Assembly: GCF_003048575.1 (NCBI RefSeq)
Contig: NZ_PIRZ01000003.1
Span: forward strand, 203,338-267,337
Reading direction: 5' to 3'
Length of the DNA stretch: 64,000 nucleotides
From: Campylobacter concisus
GTDB lineage: Bacteria; Campylobacterota; Campylobacteria; Campylobacterales; Campylobacteraceae
The translations under genes and the position numbers were made by a program. A model generated the notes under the pieces. That model did no database searches, had not been told where the DNA came from, and worked only from the letters and a program-made list of their open reading frames with translations. Shown in pieces: positions 36,571-45,472 of the stretch (position 1 is its first letter; every line of letters starts with the position of its first letter).

Positions 36571-39309
36571 ATGAGAAAAATTTTGTTGCTTTTTTGCCTA
36601 GTAATGGGTCTTTTTGCGCTTCAAAACGATAAAGATATGTTAAATGGGGAGCTAAAAAACGGGCTAAAATACTATATCAAAGAGAATAAATTTCCACAAA
36701 AAACAGCTATTTTTTATCTTGTTATAAATTCTGGTTCAACTGATGAAAAAGACGGCGAGCAAGGTCTTGCTCACTTTTTGGAGCACATGGCATTTAATGG
36801 CAGCCGTGACTTTAGTAAAAATGAGCTCATTAAACAGCTTGAGAGCCTTGGTGTAAAATTTGGAGCCGATCTAAACGCGCAGACGAGCTACGATCAGACG
36901 AGCTATATCTTAACGATTAATGTAAATGAGAAAAATTTACAAGATACGTTTAAGGTCTTTTCGAATTGGATAGATGGCGTTAAAATCGATCCTAAGGAGC
37001 TTGATAAAGAGCGTGGCGTCATAATGGAAGAGGAGCGTCAGAGAAATACGCCAGGATATAGGCTTTATTTGGCTCAAACAAAGGATATTTTTGAGGGCAG
37101 TATCTATCTAAAAAGAGTGCCAATAGGCGATATGAACGTCATCAAAAGCGTAGATGCTAAGCACATGCAAGAATTTTACGAAAGGCTTTATCAGCCAAGA
37201 TTTATGAGCTTTGTCGCTGTTGGCGACTTTGATAAAAATGAGATAAAAAGCTTAATCGAAAAAAGCTTTAGCCAAGCAAAAAATACAAATTCTTACATTC
37301 ATCCAGAAAAAAATATCAGCTTTAAAAGTGGTTTAAATATTTTTAACTACGACTCAAATGAGACTGGAATGGAGCTAGTTAGACTTAGCTATTTTGATAA
37401 ATTTAGTCCAGTTTTAAATGAAGCTGACGCAAAAAGAAATCTAGAAGATGCACTTATCGCAAGCCTAATAAATATGCTTTATGAGCAAAAAAATGCAAAT
37501 AATTCATCAAATTTAAGCACTGATTTTATAGCTCAAACACTTCAAGCAAAGCAGAAAATTTATAGTTTCGAAACAAATGTACTTGGAGGCGATTTTAACG
37601 CAAGCCTTAAAGATATGCTTGGTGTTATAAAAGGCGTTAAAGAGTTTGGCTTTAATAAAGATGATTTTGAAGATGTAAAAAAGGCGTTTGTGGCAAATGT
37701 AGATGCAAAATTTAAACGCTCAAAGACTAAAAAATCAAGCGCTTACGCAGGACAAATTTTAAATATGATAGAAAATGGTGGCTTTGTGTTAAGCGACGAA
37801 GACGACAAAGAGCTTAGTTTAAAGCTATTAAACGAGATTACATTAGCTGACGTGAATGATAGATTTAGGCAAATTTTGGCCATTTCTGATGAGCGTGTAA
37901 GAATTTTTAGCAAAGATGGCTTTAGGCTTAGCAAAGATGAGTTTTTAAAGCTTTTTGCCAAGGCGCCTGCTTATAACACAAGCCTATCTGGTAGCAATAA
38001 CGACAAGAGTCTAGGCAATGAAAATTTAGAGCCAAAAGAGATAAACTCAAGAAGCTTTGATGAAAAAAATGGAATTTATACCTACAAAATGCAAAATGGC
38101 TCGCAAGTTATCTTTAAGCCACTAGCTACTAAAAAAGATAGTATTTTGTTTGCGACCGTCAGTAAAGGAGGCACATCAAATTTGGCTGATCCAAAGCTTG
38201 GTAGCTTTGCGGTGGCGCTCACAAATGAAAGTGGTGTTGGTAAATTTAATAACTATGAGCTCTCAAAGGCACTAAATGGAAAGATCGTAAGCTATGAAAA
38301 GGGCATAGAAGCGCTTACGCAAGGCATTTATGGCTCATCAAGCACCAGCGATCTTAGCTCGCTGCTAGCTGTTATAAATTTAGAATTTAACGCTCCAAGA
38401 GCCGATGCAAACGTGCTTGAGAGGATAAAGCAAAGAGCAAAAGATGAGCTAAGTAAAGAGCAAAATTTGCCTGAATATAAATTTAGCACCGAATTTAGCA
38501 AGTTTTTTTATGAAAACAATAAACGTGTCGCGCCGCTTGAGATGGCTCAGATCGACGCGATAAAGCTAAATGAGCTAAAAGAGATCATCAAAGATAAATT
38601 TACAAACGCGGCCTCATATACTTTTGTAATCGTCGGCGATACCGACGAAGAGAGGCTTTTGCCACTTGTCAAAAAGTATATCGCCACTTTACCAAAGCTT
38701 GGCGAGGCTGAAGAGTTTAAAGATGATGGCGTGCGAAGTATCAAAGGTCAGCACACCTTTAAAAGGGAGTATCAAAGCACAAAAAGAAGCGATGTTAGCA
38801 TAAATATCATAAATTCTGACGCAAAATATAGCTTTGAAGGAGCGATTAGGCTAAGGGCATTAAGTGAAATTTTAAAAACAGCGCTTCGCGAAAAGATCAG
38901 AGAAGATAAGGGCCAAACATACGGCTTTAGCCTAAATGCCAAGCTCTCACGCTATCCTTTTGAGCATTCAGATATACTAATTAGCTTTACATGCGATCCT
39001 GCAAACACGGACAAGATCATCACCGAGATAAAGCAGATAATATCTAGCATCAAGAGTAGTGGCGCGATCTTGCCAAAGCATTTGGAGGATTTTAAGGCAC
39101 AGAGTGAAATTTCTATAAAAAAAGATTACGAAAAGCCTGAGTTTTGGCAAAAGCTCATCATCTCAAATAAAATTTTTAACACGCCACTTTATACGGCTGA
39201 GGAGTACATAAGTACGGTAAAAGCTATCACAAATGACGAGATCAAAGAGGCAGCTAAGCTATATCTTGATGATAAAAATATGGTGATAAGTATAAATAAT
39301 CCAAAGTAG
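36571..39309 (+). CDS. M16-family zinc metalloprotease (PqqL-like)
   Basis: 912 residues. Signal peptide (MRKILLLFCLVMGLFALQ), then two tandem M16 halves. The inverted zinc motif HFLEHMAFNGS (HxxEH) is near residues 67-77, with the downstream Glu expected in EERQRNTPGY near 150. The second half (from about 520) lacks the zinc motif, as is usual for the non-catalytic half, and contains REKIREDKGQTYGFSLNA (RY-type substrate motif) near 775. Likely a periplasmic peptidase for peptides or small proteins. An open frame runs 19 codons further upstream through the preceding hairpin; AAGGA before the ATG at 36571 and the clean signal peptide decide the start. Confidence 0.88.
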   Translation: MRKILLLFCLVMGLFALQNDKDMLNGELKNGLKYYIKENKFPQKTAIFYLVINSGSTDEKDGEQGLAHFLEHMAFNGSRDFSKNELIKQLESLGVKFGADLNAQTSYDQTSYILTINVNEKNLQDTFKVFSNWIDGVKIDPKELDKERGVIMEEERQRNTPGYRLYLAQTKDIFEGSIYLKRVPIGDMNVIKSVDAKHMQEFYERLYQPRFMSFVAVGDFDKNEIKSLIEKSFSQAKNTNSYIHPEKNISFKSGLNIFNYDSNETGMELVRLSYFDKFSPVLNEADAKRNLEDALIASLINMLYEQKNANNSSNLSTDFIAQTLQAKQKIYSFETNVLGGDFNASLKDMLGVIKGVKEFGFNKDDFEDVKKAFVANVDAKFKRSKTKKSSAYAGQILNMIENGGFVLSDEDDKELSLKLLNEITLADVNDRFRQILAISDERVRIFSKDGFRLSKDEFLKLFAKAPAYNTSLSGSNNDKSLGNENLEPKEINSRSFDEKNGIYTYKMQNGSQVIFKPLATKKDSILFATVSKGGTSNLADPKLGSFAVALTNESGVGKFNNYELSKALNGKIVSYEKGIEALTQGIYGSSSTSDLSSLLAVINLEFNAPRADANVLERIKQRAKDELSKEQNLPEYKFSTEFSKFFYENNKRVAPLEMAQIDAIKLNELKEIIKDKFTNAASYTFVIVGDTDEERLLPLVKKYIATLPKLGEAEEFKDDGVRSIKGQHTFKREYQSTKRSDVSINIINSDAKYSFEGAIRLRALSEILKTALREKIREDKGQTYGFSLNAKLSRYPFEHSDILISFTCDPANTDKIITEIKQIISSIKSSGAILPKHLEDFKAQSEISIKKDYEKPEFWQKLIISNKIFNTPLYTAEEYISTVKAITNDEIKEAAKLYLDDKNMVISINNPK

Positions 39310-39471
39310 AAATTTAGTGAGTCAAGCTGGCTGGCTCTTAAAAATTTAAACGCGAGTAAAAACTTATTAAGATAAGCTAGCTTTTTAAATTAGTTGGCTA
39401 ATTGGCTCTTTAAATTCAAATCTAAGTAGAAATTTAAAGAGCCAAGCCAGCCCCAAAATTTAAACCTAAAG
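39304..39471. repeat. Degenerate 120-base-period direct repeat with inverted repeats
   Basis: The sequence AAGTAGAAATTTA at 39304, which includes the stop codon of the M16 gene, recurs at 39424. The following bases also correspond: GAGTCAAGCTGGCTGG versus GAGCCAAGCCAGCC, and AAAATTTAAAC in both. The second unit also carries half of a 13-bp perfect inverted repeat (see 39404). It is non-coding. Confidence 0.55.
39404..39443. terminator. Hairpin between convergent genes (M16 peptidase / unknown protein)
   Basis: The perfect 13-bp arms GGCTCTTTAAATT (39404-39416) and AATTTAAAGAGCC (39431-39443) surround a 14-base loop. Placed between convergent genes, it is probably a bidirectional terminator. 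Confidence 0.55.
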
Positions 39472-40377
39472 CTAAGCTAGTATGTCCTTTGGCTTTAGCT
39501 TGTTTAGCTTTTGCACTAGTTCATCAAAGCTTGCGCCATTTTCGACCTCACGCCTGATAAATTCCTCAAAAAACTCACGTTTTATATCTTTATCCGTGTA
39601 AGTCAAGCTTTTTTTGGTAACTTGCATAGGCTTAAATTTCTCTTCTTCCATCTCTTCATCGCCATTTTCTCTAACTGGCGTAAGGGCGATATTTTGCAGC
39701 ACATCAGCGATGCTCTCACCCTTTTCATAACTTGTTTTTAGAAATTTTAAAAACTCATCTTTGCTATTTTTATCAGCGTAGCTCACACGATGCAACATAG
39801 GCTGACCTAAGAATTCTATACGTTTTTTATCCGAGCTTTGTTCGTAATGTAAAGCTCCGTCTTTAAAAGAAATTTTCATATTTGCATGCTCGCCAAGTAT
39901 CCTTTCGGCGGTAAATTCCAGCCATTTGTCTTTAAATTCATCTATGCTTAGATCAGAGTCTAGTAAATTTGTAGCCTCACGGCTTAGACGAAGTGTGCCA
40001 TTGTCGTGATTATTGATTAGAGCGCCAAGAGTATTGGTGACATTAGTAGATATTTTGTAGGTTTTGTTAAACTCATCTACGCTAAAGCCGTTTTTCTCGC
40101 TAGTTAGGATGGAATTTAACCTCCAAAGCTTCGTGCTATCAACGAAATTTTTAAGGCTAGCGACTTCATCTTTGCCCATAGAGCTATCAAGCCCGTTCAT
40201 CTTGCCCCAGATAGAAATTTTATCATTTGACGAGTAACCAGAGAGCGATAGGTGCTTGATGTCCGCAGTTTTGGTGGGAATTTCTACTTTATTTAAATTT
40301 GCGTTTGTGGCTTGGCGCTTACTAAAAGCGTCTTGGTAGTTAAAGCTTTGATTAAATCCATTTAGTGCGTTTATCAT
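39472..40377 (-). CDS. Uncharacterised protein with sigma-28-like promoter
   Basis: 301 residues, no signal peptide or membrane segment. The first 60 residues are rich in Asn, Ser, Gln and Thr (MINALNGFNQSFNYQDAFSKRQ), then a mainly helical, charged protein with an acidic patch (ENGDEEMEEEKF) near 240. I do not recognise the family. The ATG has AAAGGA 7 bases upstream. A near-ideal flagellar sigma-28 promoter lies just upstream (see 40396), which suggests co-expression with late flagellar genes. By analogy, Campylobacter sigma-28 regulons include soluble proteins exported through the flagellar apparatus, and the disordered N-terminus would allow that; this is inference. Confidence 0.75.
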   Translation of the reverse strand: MINALNGFNQSFNYQDAFSKRQATNANLNKVEIPTKTADIKHLSLSGYSSNDKISIWGKMNGLDSSMGKDEVASLKNFVDSTKLWRLNSILTSEKNGFSVDEFNKTYKISTNVTNTLGALINNHDNGTLRLSREATNLLDSDLSIDEFKDKWLEFTAERILGEHANMKISFKDGALHYEQSSDKKRIEFLGQPMLHRVSYADKNSKDEFLKFLKTSYEKGESIADVLQNIALTPVRENGDEEMEEEKFKPMQVTKKSLTYTDKDIKREFFEEFIRREVENGASFDELVQKLNKLKPKDILA

Positions 40378-40395
40378 GTCAAATCCTTTAACACA

Positions 40396-40421
40396 ATATC
40401 GGCAAATGGATTTAAAATTTA
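40396..40421 (-). promoter_or_regulatory. Sigma-28 (FliA)-like promoter of the 301-residue protein
   Basis: Read on the minus strand: TAAATTTT (40421-40414), a 10-base spacer, then GCCGATAT (40403-40396). The FliA consensus is TAAAGTTT, 11 bases, GCCGATAA, and Campylobacter sigma-28 sites are described as CGATWT. Transcription would begin near 40389, giving a very short leader that starts with the ribosome site. Confidence 0.6.
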
Positions 40422-40428
40422 AGTGGAA

Positions 40429-40650
40429 TTATTTTTTATTGCGGTATTTTTCAAAAATGGCGATCATTTGGTATGAGTTTTGGGCGATTTTAAATTTATT
40501 TGGATTTTTGCCAAGTAGCTCTTCTCTTAAAGAGTCGATAAATTCCCTATCTTTTTTGCAAGCCTCAAAGCTCACTCGCCCCCTAAGTACGGCCATAAAT
40601 ATAATATCAGCAGTCGCATTTATCATCTCAAGCATTTTTTCTTCGCTCAT
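40429..40650 (-). CDS. Small uncharacterised protein
   Basis: About 73 residues from MSEEKMLEMINATADIIFMAVLRGRVSFEACKKDREFID to the Lys-rich end. Soluble and helical. It follows the monooxygenase gene by about 30 bases on the same strand, so the two are probably co-transcribed. The ATG at 40650 has no well-placed ribosome site. The frame stays open upstream through ALKRAKSTK, and AAAGGA sits at the end of the monooxygenase gene, so the true start may lie near 40670 at an unusual codon. No family recognised. Confidence 0.5.
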   Translation of the reverse strand: MSEEKMLEMINATADIIFMAVLRGRVSFEACKKDREFIDSLREELLGKNPNKFKIAQNSYQMIAIFEKYRNKK

Positions 40651-40682
40651 TTTTGTGGATTTTGCCCTTTTTAAAGCAAATA

Positions 40683-40976
40683 TTATTCCTTTACGCTCAC
40701 AAAATTTACTATTTTTACCTCTTGGCTCTCTTTGCAAGCCTCCAACGCGGCTGCATTTTTCACCATATGAGCGCTTTTCATATGCTCTTTTTGGCTTGCA
40801 AGATCTTCCCAAATTTCCATAAAACAGTATTCATTTTTACCGCCCGCAACTATGCCGCACTCGTAGCTTATGCAGCCTTTATCTTTCCTTGAAGCTGGCA
40901 CGATCTCTTTTAAAATTTCTTCAAATTTCGCTTCACACCCAGCTTTTAACTTTACATTTACATAAAATCCAATCAT
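40683..40976 (-). CDS. Antibiotic biosynthesis monooxygenase (ABM)-domain protein
   Basis: 97 residues forming one ABM/YgiN-like ferredoxin-fold domain: MIGFYVNVKLKAGCEAKFEEILKEIVPASRKDKGCISYECG, then NEYCFMEIWEDLASQKEHMKSAHM with the typical W and H. Small quinol monooxygenase-like proteins of this type are dimeric; the substrate cannot be read. The open frame begins 13 codons earlier, but AAAGGA lies 8 bases before the ATG at 40976 and the family starts here. It is divergent from the molybdoenzyme gene, with a short palindrome in the shared region. Confidence 0.8.
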   Translation of the reverse strand: MIGFYVNVKLKAGCEAKFEEILKEIVPASRKDKGCISYECGIVAGGKNEYCFMEIWEDLASQKEHMKSAHMVKNAAALEACKESQEVKIVNFVSVKE

Positions 40977-41020
40977 CTGCCCATCCTTTAAAAATTTTTG
41001 GCTAAAATAGCGCAATTTAG

Positions 41021-41034
41021 ACGCAAGTTTGCGT
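41021..41034. promoter_or_regulatory. Short palindrome in the divergent ABM / molybdoenzyme region
   Basis: ACGCAA-GT-TTGCGT is a perfect 6-bp palindrome lying 45 bases before the ABM start and about 50 bases upstream of the -10 TATAAT (41084-41089) of the molybdoenzyme gene. It could be an operator; no known regulator is assigned. Confidence 0.3.
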
Positions 41035-41083
41035 ATTACATTACAAGGCCTTTAAACGATGAAATGATACAAAACCCTAAATT

Positions 41084-41089
41084 TATAAT
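41084..41089 (+). promoter_or_regulatory. -10 box of the molybdoenzyme gene
   Basis: A perfect TATAAT in an AT-rich leader, 48 bases before the ATG, with GGAGAG directly before the start. Confidence 0.45.
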
Positions 41090-41137
41090 TTCTAAAACCA
41101 ACCAAAAACAATAAATTTAACCAAAATCGGAGAGAAA

Positions 41138-43591
41138 ATGAAAAGACGAGACTTTTTAAGATTAAGCGCATTAGGTGCGGCGAGCCTCCAAGCAAAAGAG
41201 CTTGGCAGCGCAGAGCAAGCGTTATTTGACAAGAAAAGCGGACTAAGCGCAAATAAATTTGGCCCATTTTATGTAAGAACTATCGCAGGGCGCGTGGTTG
41301 AGACCGTGCCATTTGAGGGCGATGCTTATCCAAACGAGCTAAATAACGCAGTCATTGACTACATCCAAAACGAGAGTAGAGTAAAATATCCATTTGTTAG
41401 AAAGAGCTTTTTAGCCAATCCAAACAACCCAAAGCCAGAGCTTCGTGGTAAAGAAGAATTTGTGCGTGTGAGTTGGGACGAGGCTATAAAGCTAAGTGCA
41501 AAAATTTTAAAAGAAAATTTTGATAAATACGGCGCTGAAGCGATCTACGGACAGGCTTATCAGTGGGGTAGCCTCGGCAAAGTTGGCCACAGCCAAAAGA
41601 CCGCAAAAAGGCTACTTAACGTACTTGGTGGCTACGTAAATGAGCTTGGTGGCTACTCATACGGCGCAGCGACTGTCATCATGCCTCACGTCACTGGCTT
41701 TGTCGATCCTGCGCTAGCGCCAACAAAGTGGGAGGCTATCTTAAAAAACGCCAAAACGATCGTATTTTGGGGCACAAACCCAGTAGTTTCAAACAAGATC
41801 GCCATTGGCGTGCCGCTTCATAACTCATATAAATACTATGACGAGATCAGAAAAAAAGGCGAGAGCGGCGAGATAAAAATTTATAGCGTTGACGTTTATC
41901 ACAACGATAGCGCAAAATACTTTGACTCAAAATACCTTGAAGTCGTGCCTTGCACCGATACGGCGATGATGATAGGTATGTGTAACTACCTTTATGAAAA
42001 AGGGCTTTACAGCAAAGAATTTATAGAAAAATACACCGTTGGCTTTGATAAATTTAAAGAGTACATGCTTGGCAAAACTGACGGGATCAATAAAAACCTA
42101 GCTTGGGCAAGTAAAATTTGTGGCGTTAGCGAGCAAGATCTTGCGAAATTTAGCGAAGATCTAGCTAAAAACGACTCAGTCATAGTTAGTGGCTATGCCA
42201 TACAAAGGCAAGATCACGGTGAGATGGCATACTGGGCGCTTGTGACGCTAAATGCGATGCTTGGACACATCGGCAAAGAGGGTTGTGGCTTTGTCACAAA
42301 TGACGGCATGCACAAAAATGCTGATGAGAGCTTCATAGCGCCTAAACTAGCGGCGTTTGAGACGAAGGTGCCTCAAAAATTTATTGATAGTGGGCTGGTA
42401 CCAAAGACAAAGGGCTATGACATGCCAAACTCAAGGCTAATAGACGCACTTCTTAAGCCAGGTAAGGAGATAACAAGAAATGGCAAGAGCTATAAACTGC
42501 CAAAGGTTAGAGTGATGTTTAACGCAAATGGCTCGACTTTCACAAGGCATCCTGACGCAAATAGAGCGATAAAAGCTATGCGAAACGTTAATGCTATCAT
42601 CACTTGCGAGCCGTTTTGGACAAGTACAGCTAAATTTAGCGACATTGTCTTGCCAGCTGCACTTGAGTACGAGCGAACAGACATCGAGATAGCAAACTCT
42701 ACAAGCGAATATCTCTTTGCCATTAAGCCACTAGTTAAGCCATTTGGCGAGAGTAAGAGCGACTTTGAGATCGCAAGGCTGATCGCCAAAGAGTGGGGCA
42801 GGGAAGAGGCATTTAGCGAGGGTAAAAGTGAGCTAGAGTGGGTCAAGACAATATATGAAGATGCCGTTAAAAAGGCTGCTGAGCTTGGGTATGAGAGCAT
42901 GCCTAGCTTTGAGGAATTTTGGGAGAAGGGATATTTTAGATTTGACAAGATCGATGAGAAAAAACGCTACTTTACAAACTACAAGAAATTCCGCGACGAT
43001 CCAGTGGCAAATCCGTTAAAAACGCCATCTGGCAAGATAGAAATTTACTCTGAGACGGTTGCTGGCTTTGGCTATGATGACTGCCCACCGCATGCAGCTT
43101 GGCTTGAGCCATTTGAGTGGCTGGGTGCAAAAAATAAAAAATATCCTATCGCAATTAGCGGCGCGCACTCTAAATTTAGACTTCACTCGCAGCTAAATAA
43201 CTCTGTACTTCGCAACTTTAACGAGATCGCAGAGCGCGAGCCAGTGCTTATAAATCCAAAAACAGCCGAGGCTAGAGGGATAAAAATGGGCGACGTGGTG
43301 CGTGTGTTTAACGACAGGGGCGAAATTTTGTGCGGTGCATTTGTGACCGAGGACGTGCCGCAAAATGTCGTAATAGTAAGCGAAGGTGCTTGGTATGACC
43401 CTGAAAAACCGGGCGAAAAGAGCCTTTGCTTGCACGGAAATTTAAATGTGCTCACAAAAGACGTACCATCAAGCAAGATGAGCCAGAGCAATACCGCTCA
43501 CACAAGCCTTGTGAATGTCGAGAAATTTAAAGGAGTGCCAAAGCGCGTGACAGCATTTGACGCACCAAAGATCGGTATAATGCACGCATAA
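41138..43591 (+). CDS. Tat-exported molybdopterin oxidoreductase (TMAO/DMSO reductase family)
   Basis: 817 residues. The N-terminus MKRRDFLRLSALGAASLQA is a twin-arginine signal (RRDFLR), so the folded enzyme is exported to the periplasm. There is no N-terminal Cys cluster for Fe-S. GGYSYGAATVIMPHVTGF near 168-185 aligns with the TorA/BisC region where a serine ligates molybdenum, placing it in the serine-ligated DMSO reductase group (TMAO, DMSO or biotin/methionine sulfoxide). Further bis-MGD-binding segments include IVFWGTNPVVSNK near 208, and the C-terminal domain starts near 670. It resembles C. jejuni Cj0264c, which pairs with a cytochrome c gene; no such partner is next to it here. Confidence 0.88.
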   Translation: MKRRDFLRLSALGAASLQAKELGSAEQALFDKKSGLSANKFGPFYVRTIAGRVVETVPFEGDAYPNELNNAVIDYIQNESRVKYPFVRKSFLANPNNPKPELRGKEEFVRVSWDEAIKLSAKILKENFDKYGAEAIYGQAYQWGSLGKVGHSQKTAKRLLNVLGGYVNELGGYSYGAATVIMPHVTGFVDPALAPTKWEAILKNAKTIVFWGTNPVVSNKIAIGVPLHNSYKYYDEIRKKGESGEIKIYSVDVYHNDSAKYFDSKYLEVVPCTDTAMMIGMCNYLYEKGLYSKEFIEKYTVGFDKFKEYMLGKTDGINKNLAWASKICGVSEQDLAKFSEDLAKNDSVIVSGYAIQRQDHGEMAYWALVTLNAMLGHIGKEGCGFVTNDGMHKNADESFIAPKLAAFETKVPQKFIDSGLVPKTKGYDMPNSRLIDALLKPGKEITRNGKSYKLPKVRVMFNANGSTFTRHPDANRAIKAMRNVNAIITCEPFWTSTAKFSDIVLPAALEYERTDIEIANSTSEYLFAIKPLVKPFGESKSDFEIARLIAKEWGREEAFSEGKSELEWVKTIYEDAVKKAAELGYESMPSFEEFWEKGYFRFDKIDEKKRYFTNYKKFRDDPVANPLKTPSGKIEIYSETVAGFGYDDCPPHAAWLEPFEWLGAKNKKYPIAISGAHSKFRLHSQLNNSVLRNFNEIAEREPVLINPKTAEARGIKMGDVVRVFNDRGEILCGAFVTEDVPQNVVIVSEGAWYDPEKPGEKSLCLHGNLNVLTKDVPSSKMSQSNTAHTSLVNVEKFKGVPKRVTAFDAPKIGIMHA

Positions 43592-43597
43592 AATAAA

Positions 43598-43619
43598 AGC
43601 TATCCTTAAATGGATAGCT
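43598..43619. terminator. Hairpin between molybdoenzyme and DLP2 (mainly minus strand)
   Basis: The perfect 8-bp arms AGCTATCC / GGATAGCT have a 6-base loop. On the minus strand TTTATTTTAT follows, giving a good terminator for the dynamin operon; on the plus strand the tail is weaker. Confidence 0.7.
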
Positions 43620-43639
43620 CTAAGATTTAAAAATTTTAT

Positions 43640-45472
43640 TTATCTTAATAGCAATGAATTTTCACAAAGCTCTTCGATCTTTGAGATTTGCTCTTTAACT
43701 CTTTCTTTTAAGCCATCAAGCATTGCTATTTTTAAAGTATAAATTTCATTAAAATCGCTTTTTATATCAAGCAAAATTTTATTTAAAAACGAGCTATTTG
43801 AGCACATTAAAGCTTCAAACTCATAAAGACTAAATGCATCAAGCATACGCTCATAGACATCTTTTGCGCTTGGAATATAAAGTGGCGTATTCATCTGCAG
43901 ATGCGATTCTAGCGTCTTTTCTATCTTTTGTTTTATAAAATAAACCGCGAGTTTGAGCGCGTTTTCATAGTTTGAGGCTAGCTTTATATCAAGCTTTTCA
44001 AAAAACAAAGAGACCTTTTGTGTGGCCTTAAATTTAGCCGTTTCATACTCTCTTAAAAAATTTTCATATGTCCGTCCGGCATAGGTATTTATGAATTTTG
44101 TTTCGTAAGCCAAGGCTTGATCATCAAAGCTAGCGTAATTTTCATAGCGAGATTTGTATATTAAAAATTTATCCTCTAAATTTTTATAAAGCTCATTAAA
44201 CGCTGAGGTTATTGTATTTTCTAGCTCTTTTAAATCTTTTTTGTAGCGTTTAAAAAATTTATTAAAAACCACATCTTCGTAGATAAGTTTTGAAAAGACT
44301 TCGTCGCTATCAAGACTTATTACCTCAAAATTTTCACGCTTATAAATTTCTTTGTTTAAAAGCGTCTTTGAAGCGTTAAATTTTGTCTTTGAAAAAGGCT
44401 TAAGTAGCTTAAATACCTCATCGGCAGCAAGTTTTATAACTTCACTCATTTGACTATATCTTAAAGCGATCTTTGGTTTAAACTCCTCTTTTATCGCCTC
44501 TAGCCTCTCATCTAATGAGCCACTAAATTCATCTAAAATCAACTGCGCATTATCATAAATTTCTAGCTGTTTTTCTTGCTCGTTAGTTAGGAGTTTTACG
44601 ATCTTTTTTACCCTTGCTTTTATGAAATTTTCTTTAAAACTCTTGTCTAAAAAGCACTCTTTAATAGCCTTTAGAGCTTCGTTAAAATTTGAAGCTTCAA
44701 GTAGGCTTTTGTCATTATTTGTTATACCAAGAAGAGCTTGCTTTGACGAGATAGCGATGATATCCTCAAAAAGCTCGCCATAAGTTTGCCTAGCGTGTTT
44801 TAGTAAACTTTCAAGCTCCTCCTCACTTAGCTTGTCTTTTTGGTTGATTAGGCAGATCGCTTTTAGATCATTGGCTTTTAAAATTTCTTTGATACTTTCA
44901 AGCTCGCTTGCCTTTGCGGCGTTGTTTGCAAGGCTTAGCCATATCGCACCACTAACCTTTTTTAGCGTATTTTTTGTCTCTTTTGTGTCAGTATCTCTTA
45001 GCGAGTTTAGGCCAGGAGTGTCGATGAAATTTATCTCTTTTAAAATTTCACTTGGCGCATAAAGCGTCATACTAGAAACTTGCTCGCCTAACTTATTTAG
45101 CTCGGCTAGATCGCTACTTGCTAGCAGGCTTTCGCTACCGTTTATAAATTTCACGCTTAGAAGTGGCATCTTTGCAAATTTTAGCCTCACAGCTTTTGCG
45201 GTGACTGGAGTTAGTCCTGATGGCAAGATATCTTGACCAAGAAGTGCGTTTAAAAATGTTGATTTTCCACTTGAAAATTGACCGATAACGGCTATTAGCG
45301 GTGGTTCATTTAGAGTGTCTATTAGTAAATTTAAGCTCTCTTTTATCTGCTCGCTTATATGCAAACTAGGATCGTTTAGATCATTTACGAGCCTAGCTAG
45401 CTCGCCCTTAAAATCATTTGTAAAGACCTTAAAATATCTCGCTTTGTAGGCATTTATAAACTCATTAAACAT
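43640..45472 (-). CDS. Dynamin-like GTPase, partner 2 (DLP2, Cj0412-like)
   Basis: 610 residues. G1 is IGQFSSGKSTFLNALLG near 63, the G2 threonine region is LTPVTAKAVRL near 85, G3 NFIDTPGLNSL near 150, and G4 CLINQKDKLS near 205. A long helical part follows. The size and tandem arrangement match the C. jejuni pair DLP1/DLP2, which form a heterotetramer that tethers membranes. It overlaps the preceding dynamin gene by 8 bases and ends at the hairpin at 43598. Confidence 0.88.
   Translation of the reverse strand: MFNEFINAYKARYFKVFTNDFKGELARLVNDLNDPSLHISEQIKESLNLLIDTLNEPPLIAVIGQFSSGKSTFLNALLGQDILPSGLTPVTAKAVRLKFAKMPLLSVKFINGSESLLASSDLAELNKLGEQVSSMTLYAPSEILKEINFIDTPGLNSLRDTDTKETKNTLKKVSGAIWLSLANNAAKASELESIKEILKANDLKAICLINQKDKLSEEELESLLKHARQTYGELFEDIIAISSKQALLGITNNDKSLLEASNFNEALKAIKECFLDKSFKENFIKARVKKIVKLLTNEQEKQLEIYDNAQLILDEFSGSLDERLEAIKEEFKPKIALRYSQMSEVIKLAADEVFKLLKPFSKTKFNASKTLLNKEIYKRENFEVISLDSDEVFSKLIYEDVVFNKFFKRYKKDLKELENTITSAFNELYKNLEDKFLIYKSRYENYASFDDQALAYETKFINTYAGRTYENFLREYETAKFKATQKVSLFFEKLDIKLASNYENALKLAVYFIKQKIEKTLESHLQMNTPLYIPSAKDVYERMLDAFSLYEFEALMCSNSSFLNKILLDIKSDFNEIYTLKIAMLDGLKERVKEQISKIEELCENSLLLR

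Noticed and set aside
40376..40892. Plus-strand ORFs of 79-148 codons opposite the ABM and small-protein genes
   Set aside because: They lie antisense to better supported genes (ABM domain, ribosome sites) and show no domain or initiation signal.
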